Below are positions 34,234 to 47,529 of a DNA stretch of 64,000 nucleotides, one piece after another. Within the stretch, counting starts at the first letter, position 1; each line of letters begins with the position of its first letter. The notes beneath the pieces are model-generated. The model was not told where the DNA came from. It made no database searches and saw only the letters and a program-made list of their open reading frames with translations. The position numbers and the translations under genes are program-made. The stretch is from Leucaena leucocephala (taxonomy: Eukaryota > Streptophyta > Magnoliopsida > Fabales > Fabaceae): positions 10,000,001 to 10,064,000 of the forward strand of contig CM073566.1 in NCBI GenBank assembly GCA_037074615.1, in the 5' to 3' direction.

Positions 34234-36656
34234 TGTAACATCTTGAATTTCATTAAAGTAATTTGTAAGATATTATTGAGGTTAAGTGTAGTTTTTTGGA
34301 AAAAAAATCCCAAAGATGAAATTTCAAGAAAAGAATATAGTAAAGAATAATAAAAAAAAGTTGGGACCCAGAAAAAAATAATAAAAAAATTAGGAAATGA
34401 GTATTTTGGGGATCTAGAAAATTATGGAAGAATTTATTTTCCTAAAAGAAGCTTAAAAGATTTAATGGCTATTTTTAAGATTGCAAAGGCATATTTCTTA
34501 GAAAATTCAAGAAAAATAATTAAGAGTTATCGTTTGCCCTGAAAATTTAATGGAAATTATCCCATGAGATAGAGAAGCTATTGGAGGAAGAAATCTCTAT
34601 TCTATTTTGAGGATTAATTTCTAAGAATTTTTTAATGTCTCAAAAAATAGTGGTGAGGCAGGAAATAAATAAGAGTGAATTGTAAAATGAGTATCCTATC
34701 ATTATTTTCTCTTTCCCACGTGCTCCCTTGTCAGAAACCCATCCTTTCTTGCATAAGCCTTTGCCATCTTCTAGAGCATGCCTCCTCAATGTCATTTTCT
34801 TCTGTCCCAATTTAAAGCAGCAGCAGAGAAGCAATGATGAAGGCAAGAGAAGTGAGCTAGAGAGAGGGAGTGAGATGGAGCAGAGAAAGCAGCGATAGGG
34901 AAGCAGAGGCCGATGGAGGCAGAGACACGAGAGGGAGATGAAAGACAGGTAGAGTAAGGACGAGAGTGAGAGAGACGAGAGATCACTCTTCTCTCACTCT
35001 TCATTCATCCTTTGTCATCAGCTGAGAGAGAGAGAGAAAGAGCAAGGTGAGACAGATATGTTGACAGAAGGCAGAGGTAGTGAGAGAAAGAGTGAGATAG
35101 AGTGAGAGAGAGACTAAGGCAGCGACAACAAAGAGCAAGAGAATGATCATCTATGTCAGAGAAGGAGGAGAGGAAGTTCCGTGATATTGTTATTGGCAGC
35201 TGAGGTGAGCTCTATGGTTATGTCTTCACTTTCTGTTCCTCTGTATATGCAGATTTTAGAGAGAGAGAAAGTGAAGAACAAAAGAATTTATGTCATGGAA
35301 TCACACTTAGATGATAAAATCAGAATAATATATATATACACTGTATATACGTTGATGGTCTAGTGGTGTATGAATGTCGCTGCTGCTGTTGTTTTAATGA
35401 ACAACATATGTATGTGTTCTAGTTTGATATATATATGACGTTATGGTTTAGAGAAAGTACATAAGTTATTACTGAATGTGTGCTGCTGTTATGGTAGTTT
35501 AAAAGAAATAAAATAAAGAAAAAGAAGAAGAGGGCGTTGCAGTATATATATGTGTGTGTGTGTATAACATGACTAAAAAGGAAAGCACAAAGAAATGTTG
35601 TTTGGTGGATTTAAATGTCCTGAGATTTTTAGGTGGGATAATGGTCCTAGAGTAATATTAAACCCATTAAAATTAAAGTGTAAAATTGAGGTTCAGGAGA
35701 CAAAGTAAGAGTAATAGTGATGAGAAATTAGTAGCCTAAATTATTTTAATGGGATTAGCAATTAATGTTTGATGCTTATTTAGCACTATTAGACATTATA
35801 GAAACGGAGTTCAAGACTTAGACATTGAATATCCAAGTAAGGGAAAAGAAGAGAATAAACAAAGAAAGAGATGGGTTTTTTAAGTGAATTAAGAATTTAT
35901 AAACAAGATACAGTTAGAAGAGAAATGCGTTTTTTTTATTTAAAAGTATATGTTGTGTCAAATTAACAATTTATTGATGCACGTTTATATAAATTATGTA
36001 GATTAACTAGTGAATTGTGAACTAAGCACGGAGCTCCTCATTTATGGTACTTTTATTAGCTTTGGCGAGATGTAATCACTTTCCACTCATTATGTGTGCT
36101 AATATGATGTTTGTGAGTGATTTGATATATATAAATCGACTGATTATATGATTATATTGAGAAAATTCGATTGATGATTTTATTGAGAATGGTCTTGTGG
36201 GACTTAAAGTAATTTGAAAAGTTTAAATGGAGATTAAAAACTTGTTATATCTTGATATTAGAATTTGAAGAAAGTTATTATTTTGAGCATTATGTATATG
36301 GTGATTGAGATTGGTGATGATGAAGTTGTCTTTCTACCACGTGGTATGGCCTCCATTGGAGCTCGATGGTTGGCTTTTGTCTCACCAGTTTACCAAGGGC
36401 TTACCCTACCAGTTTACTGAGAGGCTGAGACACTCCCACCAGTTTATCTAGGGGGAATGAACCCATGGTCCAATCTTGTACTCTGTGGATTTTGGTTGAT
36501 CCATAACACTTGACTGGTTAGCTTTTTGAGTGGCCAGTCATATGATAGTTATCACTAGCCCATGGGTTCGGTCGACAGGTATAAGGCGGTTTGGTTGGTT
36601 TTATAGGAGGAACTAGGGTGGTATTTCTATTTGATTATATTATGACAATGCATTAT
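34234..36656 (+). mobile_element. LTR of a third family (C), split by the Athila insertion
   Basis: The sequence starts TGTAACATCTTGAA at 34234, a typical LTR start, and runs as non-coding sequence to 36656, where the Athila 3' LTR is inserted. The inner part has 'ccagtttac' repeats (36385-36445) and a GA-rich stretch (34835-35115). The other half should lie beyond the right end of the Athila element, outside the window. The family is not assigned. Confidence 0.55.
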
Positions 36657-38097
36657 TGATGAGAGCGTCAGATTGTTGCAGTCCGAGCCATCAAAATAAA
36701 GTGAATTGCACCCTAGTAATGTGGTATAAGGCATAACCCTATCGTTCTTCTCAAGGAGTCTTTCTAAAGGAATCCTAGCAAATGGGATGTCAAATTCAAT
36801 AAAAACCTGAGTATAAAGTAAATGGTTTTGTGGTTTTGTGGGTGCAGTAAAATAAAGATGCAGTAAAATAGATATTTTTGATGTTTTTGTTAAGATAGAA
36901 AATGGTTTATGGTGGCAGACTCTTGATGATGAAAACGTATCTATCCTTGCTCTCAATGTATACGGAGTTTCAAATCACCAAGTCTTGAATAAAACCTCAA
37001 TCAATCGATTGAGTCCAGAACCCTAATATTCTTTAAACTCCTTTGATCAAAGCTAGTTTAAAGATTATTATTGAACTGCTAAGGACCACTTAAGTGTGTA
37101 ATTTAAACCGGAATGCAGAATGCCCTCGAATGAGCGTCGATCGACTAACCCTAGACTTCAAGCAATCAAATCAATTAGCAACAATCGTTGACAACCGTTC
37201 AACTAGCTTAAAATCAAAACTGAAATATTTATTTGAATCAGCATTCACAACATCCTAAGTAAATTACAATTGTCTAATATGAGAATAATCAATCGATATT
37301 TAAAACTTGTTCATATGATGAAAACCCTAGATCAAGAAGCAATCACAATATGAAAAGATACACATTAGAACAGAAGAAACTCCCCTATTTAGTCCATGAG
37401 CTCAACATACGAAATCCATCACCAAGAGACTAAAGGTTTAGCCTCTAATGACTTCTCCTGCACTGCAACTGCTGTTCTGGTATGGAGCCATGAAGAAACA
37501 ATGGAAAAATGAAGAATGGGAGTGAAGAAATCTCTTCAAAGGAGTGGAGAAGATGGAAGATTAAGAAGAGAAGTGTAGAGCTGTTCCTTGACCTAATCAG
37601 GTCTCCAAAAACTGAGTTCCCTGCCTCTATGGCTTACCACCCCTTTTAAAGGCAAGTTGACCTAATCAGAAACTCACAGCTTCACGTCTGTCAAATTTGG
37701 TCGTGACCAGATCCATGTTTTTGGTCGCGACCTGTTATCACCGAGAAAAACCCAAAAGAATAATTCAGGTCGAGACCTAAGGACACTTTGGTCGCGACTA
37801 AACAATGCAGAGACGTGATTTCACTTTCATTTACTTGTGATTTCTTTCCTGGTCTTTGCTCTCCCCCAAAATACCTGTAATTCAACATAAAAGCTCGCTT
37901 TAAAAGTCCAATTCAGTAAATAACAGTATATGTGCAATTTGGAGGAGTTACTTTACCATTTTATTCTTTAATTAGCACATTGCCATGCACAATCATGTGA
38001 TATACAAAAGTACAGTTTAAGGCATGAAATGAATGGTAAAGTTACAATAAAACTCTTAAAAGTATCGTAGAAACCATATACAAAATGTGTCTTATCA
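36657..38097 (-). repeat. Athila 3' LTR
   Basis: Complete LTR of 1441 bp, starting TGATAAGACAC and ending GCTCTCATCA on the minus strand. A TATA-like TTTAAAAGG lies at 37644-37652 on that strand. A TCGCGA group (37701-37797) sits some 50-150 nt upstream of it. Confidence 0.9.
37699..37799. repeat. TCGCGA array, island 3 (in the Athila LTR)
   Basis: Cores start at 37701 (TCGTGA), 37725 (TCGCGA), 37770 (TCGAGA) and 37792 (TCGCGA). The last step is 22 nt, and the others are 24 and 45. Confidence 0.85.
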
Positions 38098-38106
38098 ATT
38101 CCCCCA
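38098..38106 (-). promoter_or_regulatory. Polypurine tract of the Athila element
   Basis: ATGGGGGAAT on the minus strand stands directly before the 3' LTR start at 38097, where plus-strand DNA synthesis would be primed. Confidence 0.75.
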
Positions 38107-39960
38107 TACTTGAACCTTTGTACTCCTGGACAAAGAAGTGAATCACACCTAGAACAACACTAAAACAATTAATCCACCATCTTTTGAGAATGCACAAGTG
38201 ATAATGTGAGCAATGCCAAGTAATCAACTACTAAATGAAATCAACCTCAACTGTATGAGCACAATAGATCCTCTCAAAGGATGTAAGTGTTTAGCTCTCT
38301 ATTTTCTCTCATTGTTAGGGTTCTTTCACTCAAATTCAAATTTGAAAACATCCTACCATAAGCTTGTAATGACTCTAAATCTCAGCAACTATATAGCACT
38401 TATGCAAAGAATCAAGAGGTCTTTTAGGTTTGAAATGATGGCGATGGGCTACGTGGAATGGAAAATGGAGGATAAAAAGTAGTATATGCAATCAAATAAG
38501 AGTATATAGCTTGAATTCATGTCTCTGCAGATGCAGAAATGATGATTGTGCTAATAGGAGTTGATAATGGTGCCTTCATTTTTTTTTGCAATATCATCTT
38601 TTCCTTTTTTTTTTGGCACCTTATACATAGAATGGTCTAGAACAACAGTACAATAATAATGAGTTTTGACATGAATGACAAGTTGATTCTTGAAAGATGT
38701 TCATACATATATTACTTTTTATGTAAAATGATGAAAAAGAAAAAGTGATGGGCCCAAAGAGGGTGACAAAAGATATAATATGTAGTGGGCTTGTGTTTGG
38801 GATAAAAGGGTTGAGATGTGAATACCTCTATCATGTTTAATTCATAAATGCACAAGTAATTTTCAACTCAGAGCTGAGACAAGTTCTAGAGGATATAAAC
38901 CAATTGAATAATCACTCAATATAGAATTTAAGGCCGAGAATCCTTCTAACAAGGTATTTAATCTAAATTGCTCAGAAGCTAAAGTTTCAACCCCTGTTCA
39001 TCATTCACTAGGCATTAAAATACTTATCACAAATGAAAACCCTTTGAACGATGATTTAAAAGTTTCAAGATAATCATTTAGAACCATGTGGTAGAACTTA
39101 GGTGTTTCCACTTCAATTTCCATGAAATTTAAACAACAAATTCAAGTTTGAAGATGGTTTCTGTAAATTCTTTATGCACAAAGTTGAAAAGCAATCGGGT
39201 AATGAATCATTTATAAAGCACAGTAGTAATTCAAACGGAATCCTTCCACACAACATTGCTCCAAGCAACGAGAAGGTGAATGGACAATTTGTGCACTCAG
39301 GTCGCGACGTTTAACGCTCAAGGTCGCGACTAGTAAAGGCTCCAGTCGCGACTCACATTCACAGAGAGGTTTAGTCGCGACGTATGGAAACTAGAGTCGC
39401 GACTGGTTTTCACAGAGAGTCTGCAATCAAACAATTCATACCAGGTCGCGACCAAGAACACAACATGTCGCGACTAAATCAGTGGATGTAGTGACCAAAA
39501 TTAGTAGAGACTACTATCTGATGGTTTTCAAAACCCAAAGATGCAAGACCTTGTCAGCTGACCACAAAATAGTTTAGAATGGGGGTCCAATTTTAAGCAA
39601 TTCATCACACATTAAGATCAAAAACCAAAAACTTTATGATGAAAGATTGGATTTTCACATTGATTAGCACAGAAAAAGAAGAACATCTCCCCCACAGTTA
39701 AACTTGACAGTGTCCTCACTAGCAACAAGGGTACAAAAATCACAAAATGGCACAATGTCAACTAGTTTCAACCCAGCAAGGAATCTCATCACTCAATGCA
39801 ATTTTCAGTTAGGCATGCAGTCACATTCAAGTCATACAAAGCAATACAAGTAAAGCGAAGATGACAGGATGGGTAAACTAAAGTCATTCATGTGAGTGTT
39901 TACACCAGAATATTCAAAAGTTGTTCAAGTACATGGTAGCCATAGAAGAAACAAAGATAA
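38107..39960. other. Athila 3' non-coding region
   Basis: No gene is recognised between the purine tract and the third ORF, apart from the TCGCGA array at 39301-39473. Long 3' non-coding regions are normal in Athila elements. Confidence 0.6.
39301..39473. repeat. TCGCGA array, island 4
   Basis: Seven exact cores start at 39302, 39324, 39346, 39375, 39397, 39446 and 39468, with steps of 22, 22, 29, 22, 49 and 22. Two spacers contain CACAGAGAG. Confidence 0.95.
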
Positions 39961-39970
39961 AAACTCTTAA

Positions 39971-41196
39971 CTATTCCTCCCTCTCGTCTACAGCGCCTTC
40001 AGCAGCACGGTTGTCCTCATTTTGCTCAGCAGCTGCCCCAGTGGTTTCACCAGCATCTGCAGCTCTAGAAGCTGAGGGTTCACCTGGTCCTTCGGGAAAA
40101 AATGCAGAGGCAGGGATGTTGCTCTTGAAGAAAGCCTCCTCGAATCTTGGGGGAAGAGCGATGTGAAGTGTCTGAGCAATTTTTAGAACCAATGGATCGA
40201 TGAACTGCTGTCGCTGATATTTGTGGCTCATAAAGATCGCTCACAACTCCTGCTGCTAAGAGGAGACTTGAGCTAGTTGATCAGTGAGAGTGGCAAGTTG
40301 TGCACTCAAACTATGGTCACCCTTAGAAGCACCCTCCTATCCTTCCTCCACATCCTCCTCAACTACCCTTTTACTCCTTTTGGCACTCCTCAACTTCGCA
40401 GCTTTCTTGTTGGCCTTAGAGACACTGTAACATTTGGTAGTGGATGGCTCAAAGAGAATGTCAGTTTTAAGGGTTGGGAGTGCTTTCTTCCTACATAGGT
40501 CAGTAATTAGGTGGGGAAATACAAGGAGCGCTGTAGAGGAATTGACACAATGGGAGATGGAGTTATAAATGATGTGGTTAAGGTCTACAGGTTGCTGTGT
40601 CATCAACAGATAAAGCAGAATGGCTCTCTCCTTGTTAATATCAGAAATGTGAGCTTGAGGCATCACATTGTAGGTCATAAAATTCAGCCAAATTCAAGCT
40701 TCATCATTCATGAATTTCCTCTCAAGATATCTCTTCTGCCCTCTGATGGTCCATTCGGCTCCTTCCCCTCCTAGGATGGCTAACACCGTATCCCAAGGAA
40801 CCTCATCTAAATGGAGTTTCAAATGATGAAATTGACATTCGGAAAGCTTGGGTAGTTTGTAAAAAGCTTTTATGTCGAATTCATTAATGAAAAACTCTTT
40901 TTCTCTAAATTTTATCCCCAAGGACTCCTCCAAGGCTGAGGTGATGTAGAATTCCCTTACCAAGGTAATATTGGCTTTGGTCCTCCTTTTCATTAGTTCC
41001 GTAAATCCACTCTCTAAAGCCAACTTATAGAAATCAAACTCTTCTGTAGGGGAAATTCCTTCTCCTGGATGATGCCCCGTGTATTAAACATGGCCTCAGC
41101 AGTCTTCCAGTTCAATATGGCGGGGGCTTTACCTCGGGAATGTTTGCGAATCTCGGGGTTCTTTGTTCGAGCCATCTGAGCAAACATATCAAACAC
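39971..41196 (-). pseudogene. Athila third ORF (plant transposon protein domain)
   Basis: The minus strand from 41196 reads a start with ARTKNPEIRKHSRGK, then after a frame change LVREFYITSALEES and a KFREKEFFINEFDIKAFYKLP block. It goes on with NKERAILLYLLMTQQ and LLVFPHLITDLCRKK, and finally a Lys/Arg-rich and Ala/Glu-rich tail (to 39971). This is the pattern of the ORF often found after integrase in Athila-group elements, sometimes called env-like. I see no signal peptide or fusion-peptide evidence for an envelope role. Frame changes at about 41020 and 40680 and several stops break it. Confidence 0.72.
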
Positions 41197-42135
41197 GACA
41201 AATCAAGACAGAACAAACCCCATCTTTGGAAAAGAAATCCCTCTAGTAAGGAGTTATGGTACATTGCTGATTTTTATACAAAATGAGTTCAACATAGAGT
41301 TGGACACATATAGTCGCGACCGAATGAGTAACAAGTCACGACCATATGTCTCTGTAACTACTGGTCGCACCTAACACACTTCAAGGTCGTGATGAAATGC
41401 AAAAATTTTCAAAACATTGAGACAGTATCAACAATATCCCACAAACTCAACATACCCGCCAAAACTTAACCCAGGCTTGAGACTACCCACTGATACAAAC
41501 CAGATCCCCAAAGCGTCCTCAGAATGAAAACTAGCAAAACCTAGAAGCTGGAGACAGGGAATGGCAGAAAACTAAACGAACAGAGAACTACTTGTAATCG
41601 CTTCAGTAATAGGGAGGAACGGTGGAGACTGTAGTCAAAGCTGAAAAGAACAAATGCTAGGGCACTGGTCAGGCAGAGCTTGAATGGGAAAGAAGAAGAA
41701 GAAGAAGCGCGAATGGCTAGGGCACTGGTCAGGAGGAACAACTGCTAGGGCTTGAGGAATGGTGGGGAGGCGACCTTGAACTGAGGTAGAGAGGTAAGGT
41801 AGAGGTGCTATGTGGAGAGGAAATGGAAAGGGAAATGTCGCGACTGTGGGAAGAAATGAGCAGGTCGGGTGAGCAGTGGGGATTTAAAAGAAAACAAACA
41901 GAAGGGTTAAAACGTATAGCTGAATATGGATTAAGGTCGAGACCAGCAAAGTTTTAGGTCGCGACTTGAGTGTACAGAGAGGTATAGTCGCGTCCATTGC
42001 GATACTAGGTCGCGACTTTATTTCACAGAAGACTACCCTTCTTCCAAGGACCCACTAGTCGCGACCACAGAGATGTATGGTCGCGACCAAATTCAAAAGA
42101 TTAGTGCCTAATATACCTCAAAACCTCTTAGAATC
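41197..42135. other. Athila region between integrase and third ORF, proximal part
   Basis: Non-coding. It contains TCGCGA array island 5 in two parts (41314-41392 and 41937-42086) and one isolated copy near 41837. Confidence 0.6.
41314..42086. repeat. TCGCGA array, island 5
   Basis: The first group has cores or variants at 41314, 41336, 41365 and 41387 (steps 22, 29, 22). The second group is at 41937, 41959, 41988, 42010, 42059 and 42081 (steps 22, 29, 22, 49, 22). One further exact core is near 41837. Spacers carry ACAGAGAG or CACAGAAG. Confidence 0.92.
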
Positions 42136-45100
42136 TGAAACATCCTTATTTTCGTACGTCTTAGGGACCAATTGGTAGTATTTAGAACCACTTTCAAGGT
42201 CATTGAAGTCCAATTTCTCAATCTGGAGTTTTACTCTTATCGAGTACTGTTCACTATTTTAATTCCAGATGAGTGACCTGACTTCGAAAAATCATAACTA
42301 ATTATAGAAAAATCGGAATGCAGTGGTTCAAATTGCTACATGAAGCTAACTCAATACTATTTCAAGGAAAAATAACTCATTGACCATTCCTTGTCCAAGT
42401 CAACTTCAGTCAAAGTTACAACTTTACTGTTCATCCAGCGTTTTTCTCCTGAATCCAGCATTTTGGTCCCAACTTTGATAATTTATATCTCCATGTGTAG
42501 ACATCGAAATGAGACAATCTATATATCAAATCGAAGCTTGGTATGTCTACTATTTATCATAAACATATCATATATTTATTTAATCATTTACTATTTTTAA
42601 TTATAGATCAAACATCACTATATCACCACGAGTTACTGTTCATGGTGGCAAATTCCAGCAAGCAACTTTACATACATATGCATACATCAATCACATGTCA
42701 AACAAACATGCCAAACAATACTTATCATTAAATAATAAATCTTTATACAACAGGGCATGAACAAAATCCTCGTATCTCTATTACATCTTTCCTGCCTGAA
42801 ATCCGGCAGTATAACTACTATACTTCATCTGTAAAAATAACTGATCTTGTACTGATTCGGTAATTCCCGTGAGAATTACCATTCTACGTAAGTACCCAGG
42901 AAAGACTGGATGAACCGACTAGGTCCACTCACTTCCAGACTCCTTAGACAGTACCTACGTACACAGTACGTATCATCTCCTTATGTTCAGTCTGAAAATC
43001 GGCAGCATAACGGCGTCTTACAGCATTCTCAAAATTCACTTAAACATAACCTCTCTGTAATGGGTTATAAATAGGGGATGAGATTCGGGGGAATCTCAGT
43101 ATCAAACGGTACTAAACAATGCATGCATTAAAGTAATTACTTGTGCTTGCTTGTGAAGGTGTAAACATTGTGTAATGTGCATGCTTCCATGTAACATATG
43201 AAATACAATTGGCCAAGGTAATCATAGAAACAGAGCTTCAATCATATACACATATGCACACAATTCAACAAAGTCATAGCACAATCAAGCATAACATTCA
43301 ATACATACAAGTTTAGGGTAAGTTTACTACCTTGGATTTAAGCTCTCTTTCTAATGCTTGATCTTGCTTCCCAAGCTTTTTGGTCAATCATTCCCCAACA
43401 TCTTCTTAGAGGTTTCAAGGTCCTAATCACATTCATATTCATTACATAATCCATTAGGACCATGAACTCAAACACTACTCAAGACTATCTCTCTTGAACC
43501 TTTAACTTGCTTTAACTAACATAACTTTCTTTAATCTTTGCCAATTAACTTGGCCCTTGAATCAATTGATGTCTTGACCTTACCCTACACAATTTTACCT
43601 TTTGAATCCATTTATGAACTAAAAATAACCAAATTCCAGCAAGAATACACTGTTCTGTACAGATTTGGAAAAACATACATAAATCTTCCAAAAATTCTCA
43701 TTTTGATTCCAATCCTTCCCATACTTGTTCCTCCACTTTCCCCCCACACAAAATCTCATTTTAAGACCATTGGAAGCATCAAAATCATGAAATTCAAATC
43801 ACTGTTTATGCGAGTGAACAGTACCAAAAGGAATTTTCAACATTACAACCTTTAATTCCAATGGTTTACAAGGTTCAAAACCTTTCCCATCCTACACAAA
43901 ATTATCATATAAACTCAATGGAAGCATTAAATCATTGAAATTCCATCTCTTTCTATCATGAACAGTGCATGAACAGTGCAAACCGAAATGTTCTTCCATG
44001 GTAAAGTCAAGAACATCAACTTAATCCAACAACCAACCATGCAACTAGCTTGTTTAATCTTGTCTAAACTATCTATGACATAAAACTCATGTTCCTCTCA
44101 CATATACATAGAAATTCCAGCAGCATTTCCCCAATATTTAAGCCTAAAAAATCACTTAAACTCAAGCACAAACCATAAGAACAAAAGGTAGAAGCAAGGA
44201 GACAACTTACCTTACTTGCTCCTTCAAGACTCTTGCTTCTTCCTTGCTTTCTTCCACTTTATTTCTCTAGAACTCACTTCTCTTTCTAAAGGAGCTCTTG
44301 GGTGTGAAGAATGAATGGAAAGGGGGGTATTTATAGCAAAAGTCATGTGCCATTTGAAGGCTAAGATCACTTTGGAAACTATTTGATCTAATGGTTAAAG
44401 GTTTGATCTTGGAATGTCTTTTCACTTTTCACTCAAGACCTTACCACCATGACATCACTAGCATGGCCTCCCTTGGTACACCTAACCCTTCCTCTTTTTG
44501 GGTGCCATTCTTGTGTCCTTGTGGGTCCCACCATGTACAACACCTAATTCTTACTTTATTCTCTTTTTCTTTCTTTTCAAAAATCCATAAATTATTTATT
44601 ATTTGGACTTGGGCTCCAAGATAACTTTTGGGCCTTATTGGGCTGCCCTAGGACGAAATATTGGGCCTCTTTTAGGTCCAATAGCTAACTGGCCCAAATC
44701 CCAATGTACTTTCCTCATACCGATATCCGTAACTTACCCTGATCTTAGCATAAATGCTAAACACCTCTTTTAATTGTTCTAACATTTTTAGAAATTCATT
44801 CTAATATAAAATGAATTCTCTACAAAGTTTCATAATTTTCTGAGACCCAGAAGTCCTGTTAAAAATTACATATATTTCCTTTAACCCTTTATCGGTGTCC
44901 TTTTTCACCGTAATTAATTCTACAAGACTCCTTTTTGACTTCTGTCAACTCCATAAATTCTCATATTAATTATAATAATTTACTATCAAATTTCCTCTTA
45001 TATCCATCCATTGTGTGAAATGACCAAAATGCCCTCCATTTACTTCTAGTTTCTTAAGGCATCACAGTGGCATTTTCATAATTTTGCACTTTGGCTCTTA

Positions 45101-45224
45101 GACTTTCTTCCTCTTCCAATTAATCATTTTCTTTACATAAATATGGCCACATCTTTTCCTAAACATCTCATATATTTTATTCAATCTGTACATACAACTT
45201 AGTACAGAAATTAGGGATGTTACA
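42136..45224 (-). mobile_element. Solo LTR B3 (3089 bp)
   Basis: On the minus strand it starts TGTAACATCCC at 45224 and ends GGATGTTTCA at 42136, with the 5-bp duplication GAATC on both sides (42131-42135 and 45225-45229). It shares both ends and long blocks with B2 and B4 and is the longest copy. No genes are present. Confidence 0.93.
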
Positions 45225-45606
45225 GAATCTCCCCCTAAGCTACTCTCAACCATGTCCTCTTCAGCAAAACAGCACAAAACTCAATGCAAATTAAACAATC
45301 GAGTGCACAGTCATATTCAAATCACACATCGCAAGACAAAAGGAGCAATGATGACAAGATGGGTAAACTATAGCATGCAATTGAGTATGTGTGAAGAGCC
45401 CAGAACAGAAGAAATAAACAAATAGACCAAGGACAGTATAGGAGTATGGTGCAAAACAAAAGTAAACCAACAATAAATAAAAGTAAACTAAAAATAAACA
45501 CTATCCTACTGAGTTATCCCTTCCCAATCATCAAACCACCATATCAATCATATAGTAGTAGAAAACCTTGCAAAAGGTAAGAGATAAGAAAGGGACAACC
45601 TGGCTA

Positions 45607-46740
45607 TCAAGGTGGCGGTGGGATCTCATAAAGTTTCAAATGGTGGCCATTGGCTTGGAAGATTTTGCCCGTTGCTTCCTCTTGCAATTCAATCATCCCA
45701 AAGTCGTGGACTTTGACAACTGTGTAAGGCCCATCCCAGCTGGTTTTGAATTTTCCGTGTTTGAACTTGAACCTAACTTGATATCTTAACACTTGATCGC
45801 CTTCCTTAAAATTCTTTTTCAGAATATGAGCATCATGGATTAACTTTGTCTTTTGTTTATAGATTTCAGAGCTACTATATGCATCTAATCGAATCTCTTC
45901 TAGCTCTTGAATCTGCAATAACCTGTTTAAACTGGCTTCTTCAAGGTTCTCATTGCAAGCTTTCACTGCCCAAAATATCTTATGCTCTATTTCCACAGGC
46001 ATGTGACAAGCTTTCCCAAACACTGTCCTATAAGGGGACATGCCTAGAGGGGTTTTGAAAGTTATTCTGTACGCCCATAAAGTATCATCTAGTCTTAAGT
46101 TCCAATCCTTATTGGATGGCTTGACAATCCTCTCTAGTATGTGCTTTATTTCCCTATTAGAAACCTCTGCCAGGCCATTGGTTTGAGGGTGATATGGGGT
46201 GGAGACTTTATAGGTTACACCATATTTTGCTAACAAGTTATTGATCATTTATTGCAAAAATAGGTACCTTGATCACTGATTACTGCTCTTGGTACTCCAA
46301 ATCTACTAAAGATGTGAGACCGTAGGAACTTAGAGACCGTCTAGGCATCATCTAGTATTGTAGGAATGGACTCCACCCACCTTGATAAGTAGTCTACAGC
46401 CAATAAAATGTACTGAAACCCAGCTGAAGGTGGAAAAGGTCCCATATATCTATCCCCCATACATCGAAAACCTCACAAAACAAAATAGGTTATTGTGGCA
46501 TCTTGGGCCTTTTACTAATCCCTCCAAATCTTTCGCACCTATCATAAGCTCAACAGAATTGAAAAGTATCTTTAAAAAGGGAGGGCCAATAAAAGCCGGA
46601 TTCAAGGACTCTGCGTGCAGTCCTTTTCCCTCCAAAATGACCTCCACAAACTCATAAATGGCATGCTTCTAAAACTGATTTGTGCTCATGGTCTGGGACA
46701 CATCGCCTCAATACTTGGTTCGAGCATAACTTCCACAGGA
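45607..46740 (-). pseudogene. Athila integrase
   Basis: The N-terminal part (46740-46450) has CVPDHEHKSVLEACH and GFI.PPFLK-type sequence of the zinc-binding region. The catalytic core up to 46260 is damaged by several stops. The open piece 46248-45607 has the core end KVSTPYHPQTNGLAEVSNRE, carrying the Glu of the DDE triad, then LDDTLWAYR and GMSPYRTVFGKACHMPVE. A C-terminal domain follows with FKEGDQVL and SWDGPYTVVKV, and the stop is at 45607. Integrase inserts the cDNA into the genome. Confidence 0.88.
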
Positions 46741-46789
46741 AAGGTTTATCCCAAATAGAGTATTTAGACTCACTCTTAAGCTTTTGGGC

Positions 46790-47529
46790 CTAAAATGTAG
46801 ACAAATGAGATGGGATTAGGCCAATTTCAATAAAATTCACCAAATGAGCATACCAAGGCTCTACAACAGAAAGCAAACAAAGAGATTGGTCAGGGAAAGA
46901 ATCACAAATAAAATTAGAACTAAGTACTCCCCTGGTCTCTGTTGGTAATCTGCTTAAGTGATCTGCAACTTGGTTCACATTTCCTGCTTGATCTCTCACT
47001 TCTATATCGAACTCTTGAAGCAGTAGCATCCATAGTAGAAGTCTAGGCTTTGATTGAGGCTTAAGGAACAAATACTTGACTGCTGCATGGTCTGTGTAAA
47101 CAACAACCTTAGAATTGATTAGATATGCCCTAAATTTATCCAAAGCCACCACAATTGCATACAATTCTTTCTCAGTGGTTGTGTAATTAGATTGGGCAGC
47201 ATCAAGTGTTTTTTAGGCATAAGCAATCACTCTAGATAAGTTACTTTCCTTTTGACCTAACATGGCTCCCACAGCATAATTGGAAGCATCGCATGATAGT
47301 TCAAAAGGGAGATCCCAATCTGGTGAAGTTAAGATAGGTGGAGAAATCAACCTATCCTTCAATTTTTCAAAAGCCTCCTTGCAATCATTGGAGAAAACAA
47401 ATTCAGTGTCTTTTTGCAGAAGTTTCGAGAGTGGTAAAGCAATTTTACTAAAATCCTTGATAAACCATCTATAAAATCTAACGTGCCCCAGAAAAGATCG
47501 AAGTTCTTTTAAAGTTGTAGGGTGAGGCA
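46790..47529 (-). pseudogene. Athila RT thumb and RNase H
   Basis: The minus strand from 47529 reads LRSFLGHVRFYRWFIKDFSK, the RT connection, then the RNase H start FELSCDASNYAVGAMLGQ. After a stop at 47213 comes AAQSNYTTTEKELYAIV and the end DHLSRLP near 46960. The conserved Asp and Glu of RNase H are visible (CDAS, TEKEL, YTDH). Upstream it is cut by solo LTR B4. RNase H removes the RNA strand during reverse transcription. Confidence 0.88.

Noticed and set aside
34792..35115. Possible coding exon in a GA-rich stretch
   Set aside because: Low-complexity purine-rich sequence inside LTR C; frames are compositional.
39971..41196. An envelope gene making the Athila element virus-like
   Set aside because: The sequence fits the plant transposon protein domain ORF; no signal peptide, fusion peptide or convincing transmembrane pair was seen.
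43538..43855. A 105-residue plus-strand frame
   Set aside because: It lies in solo LTR B3; the other B copies do not preserve it.
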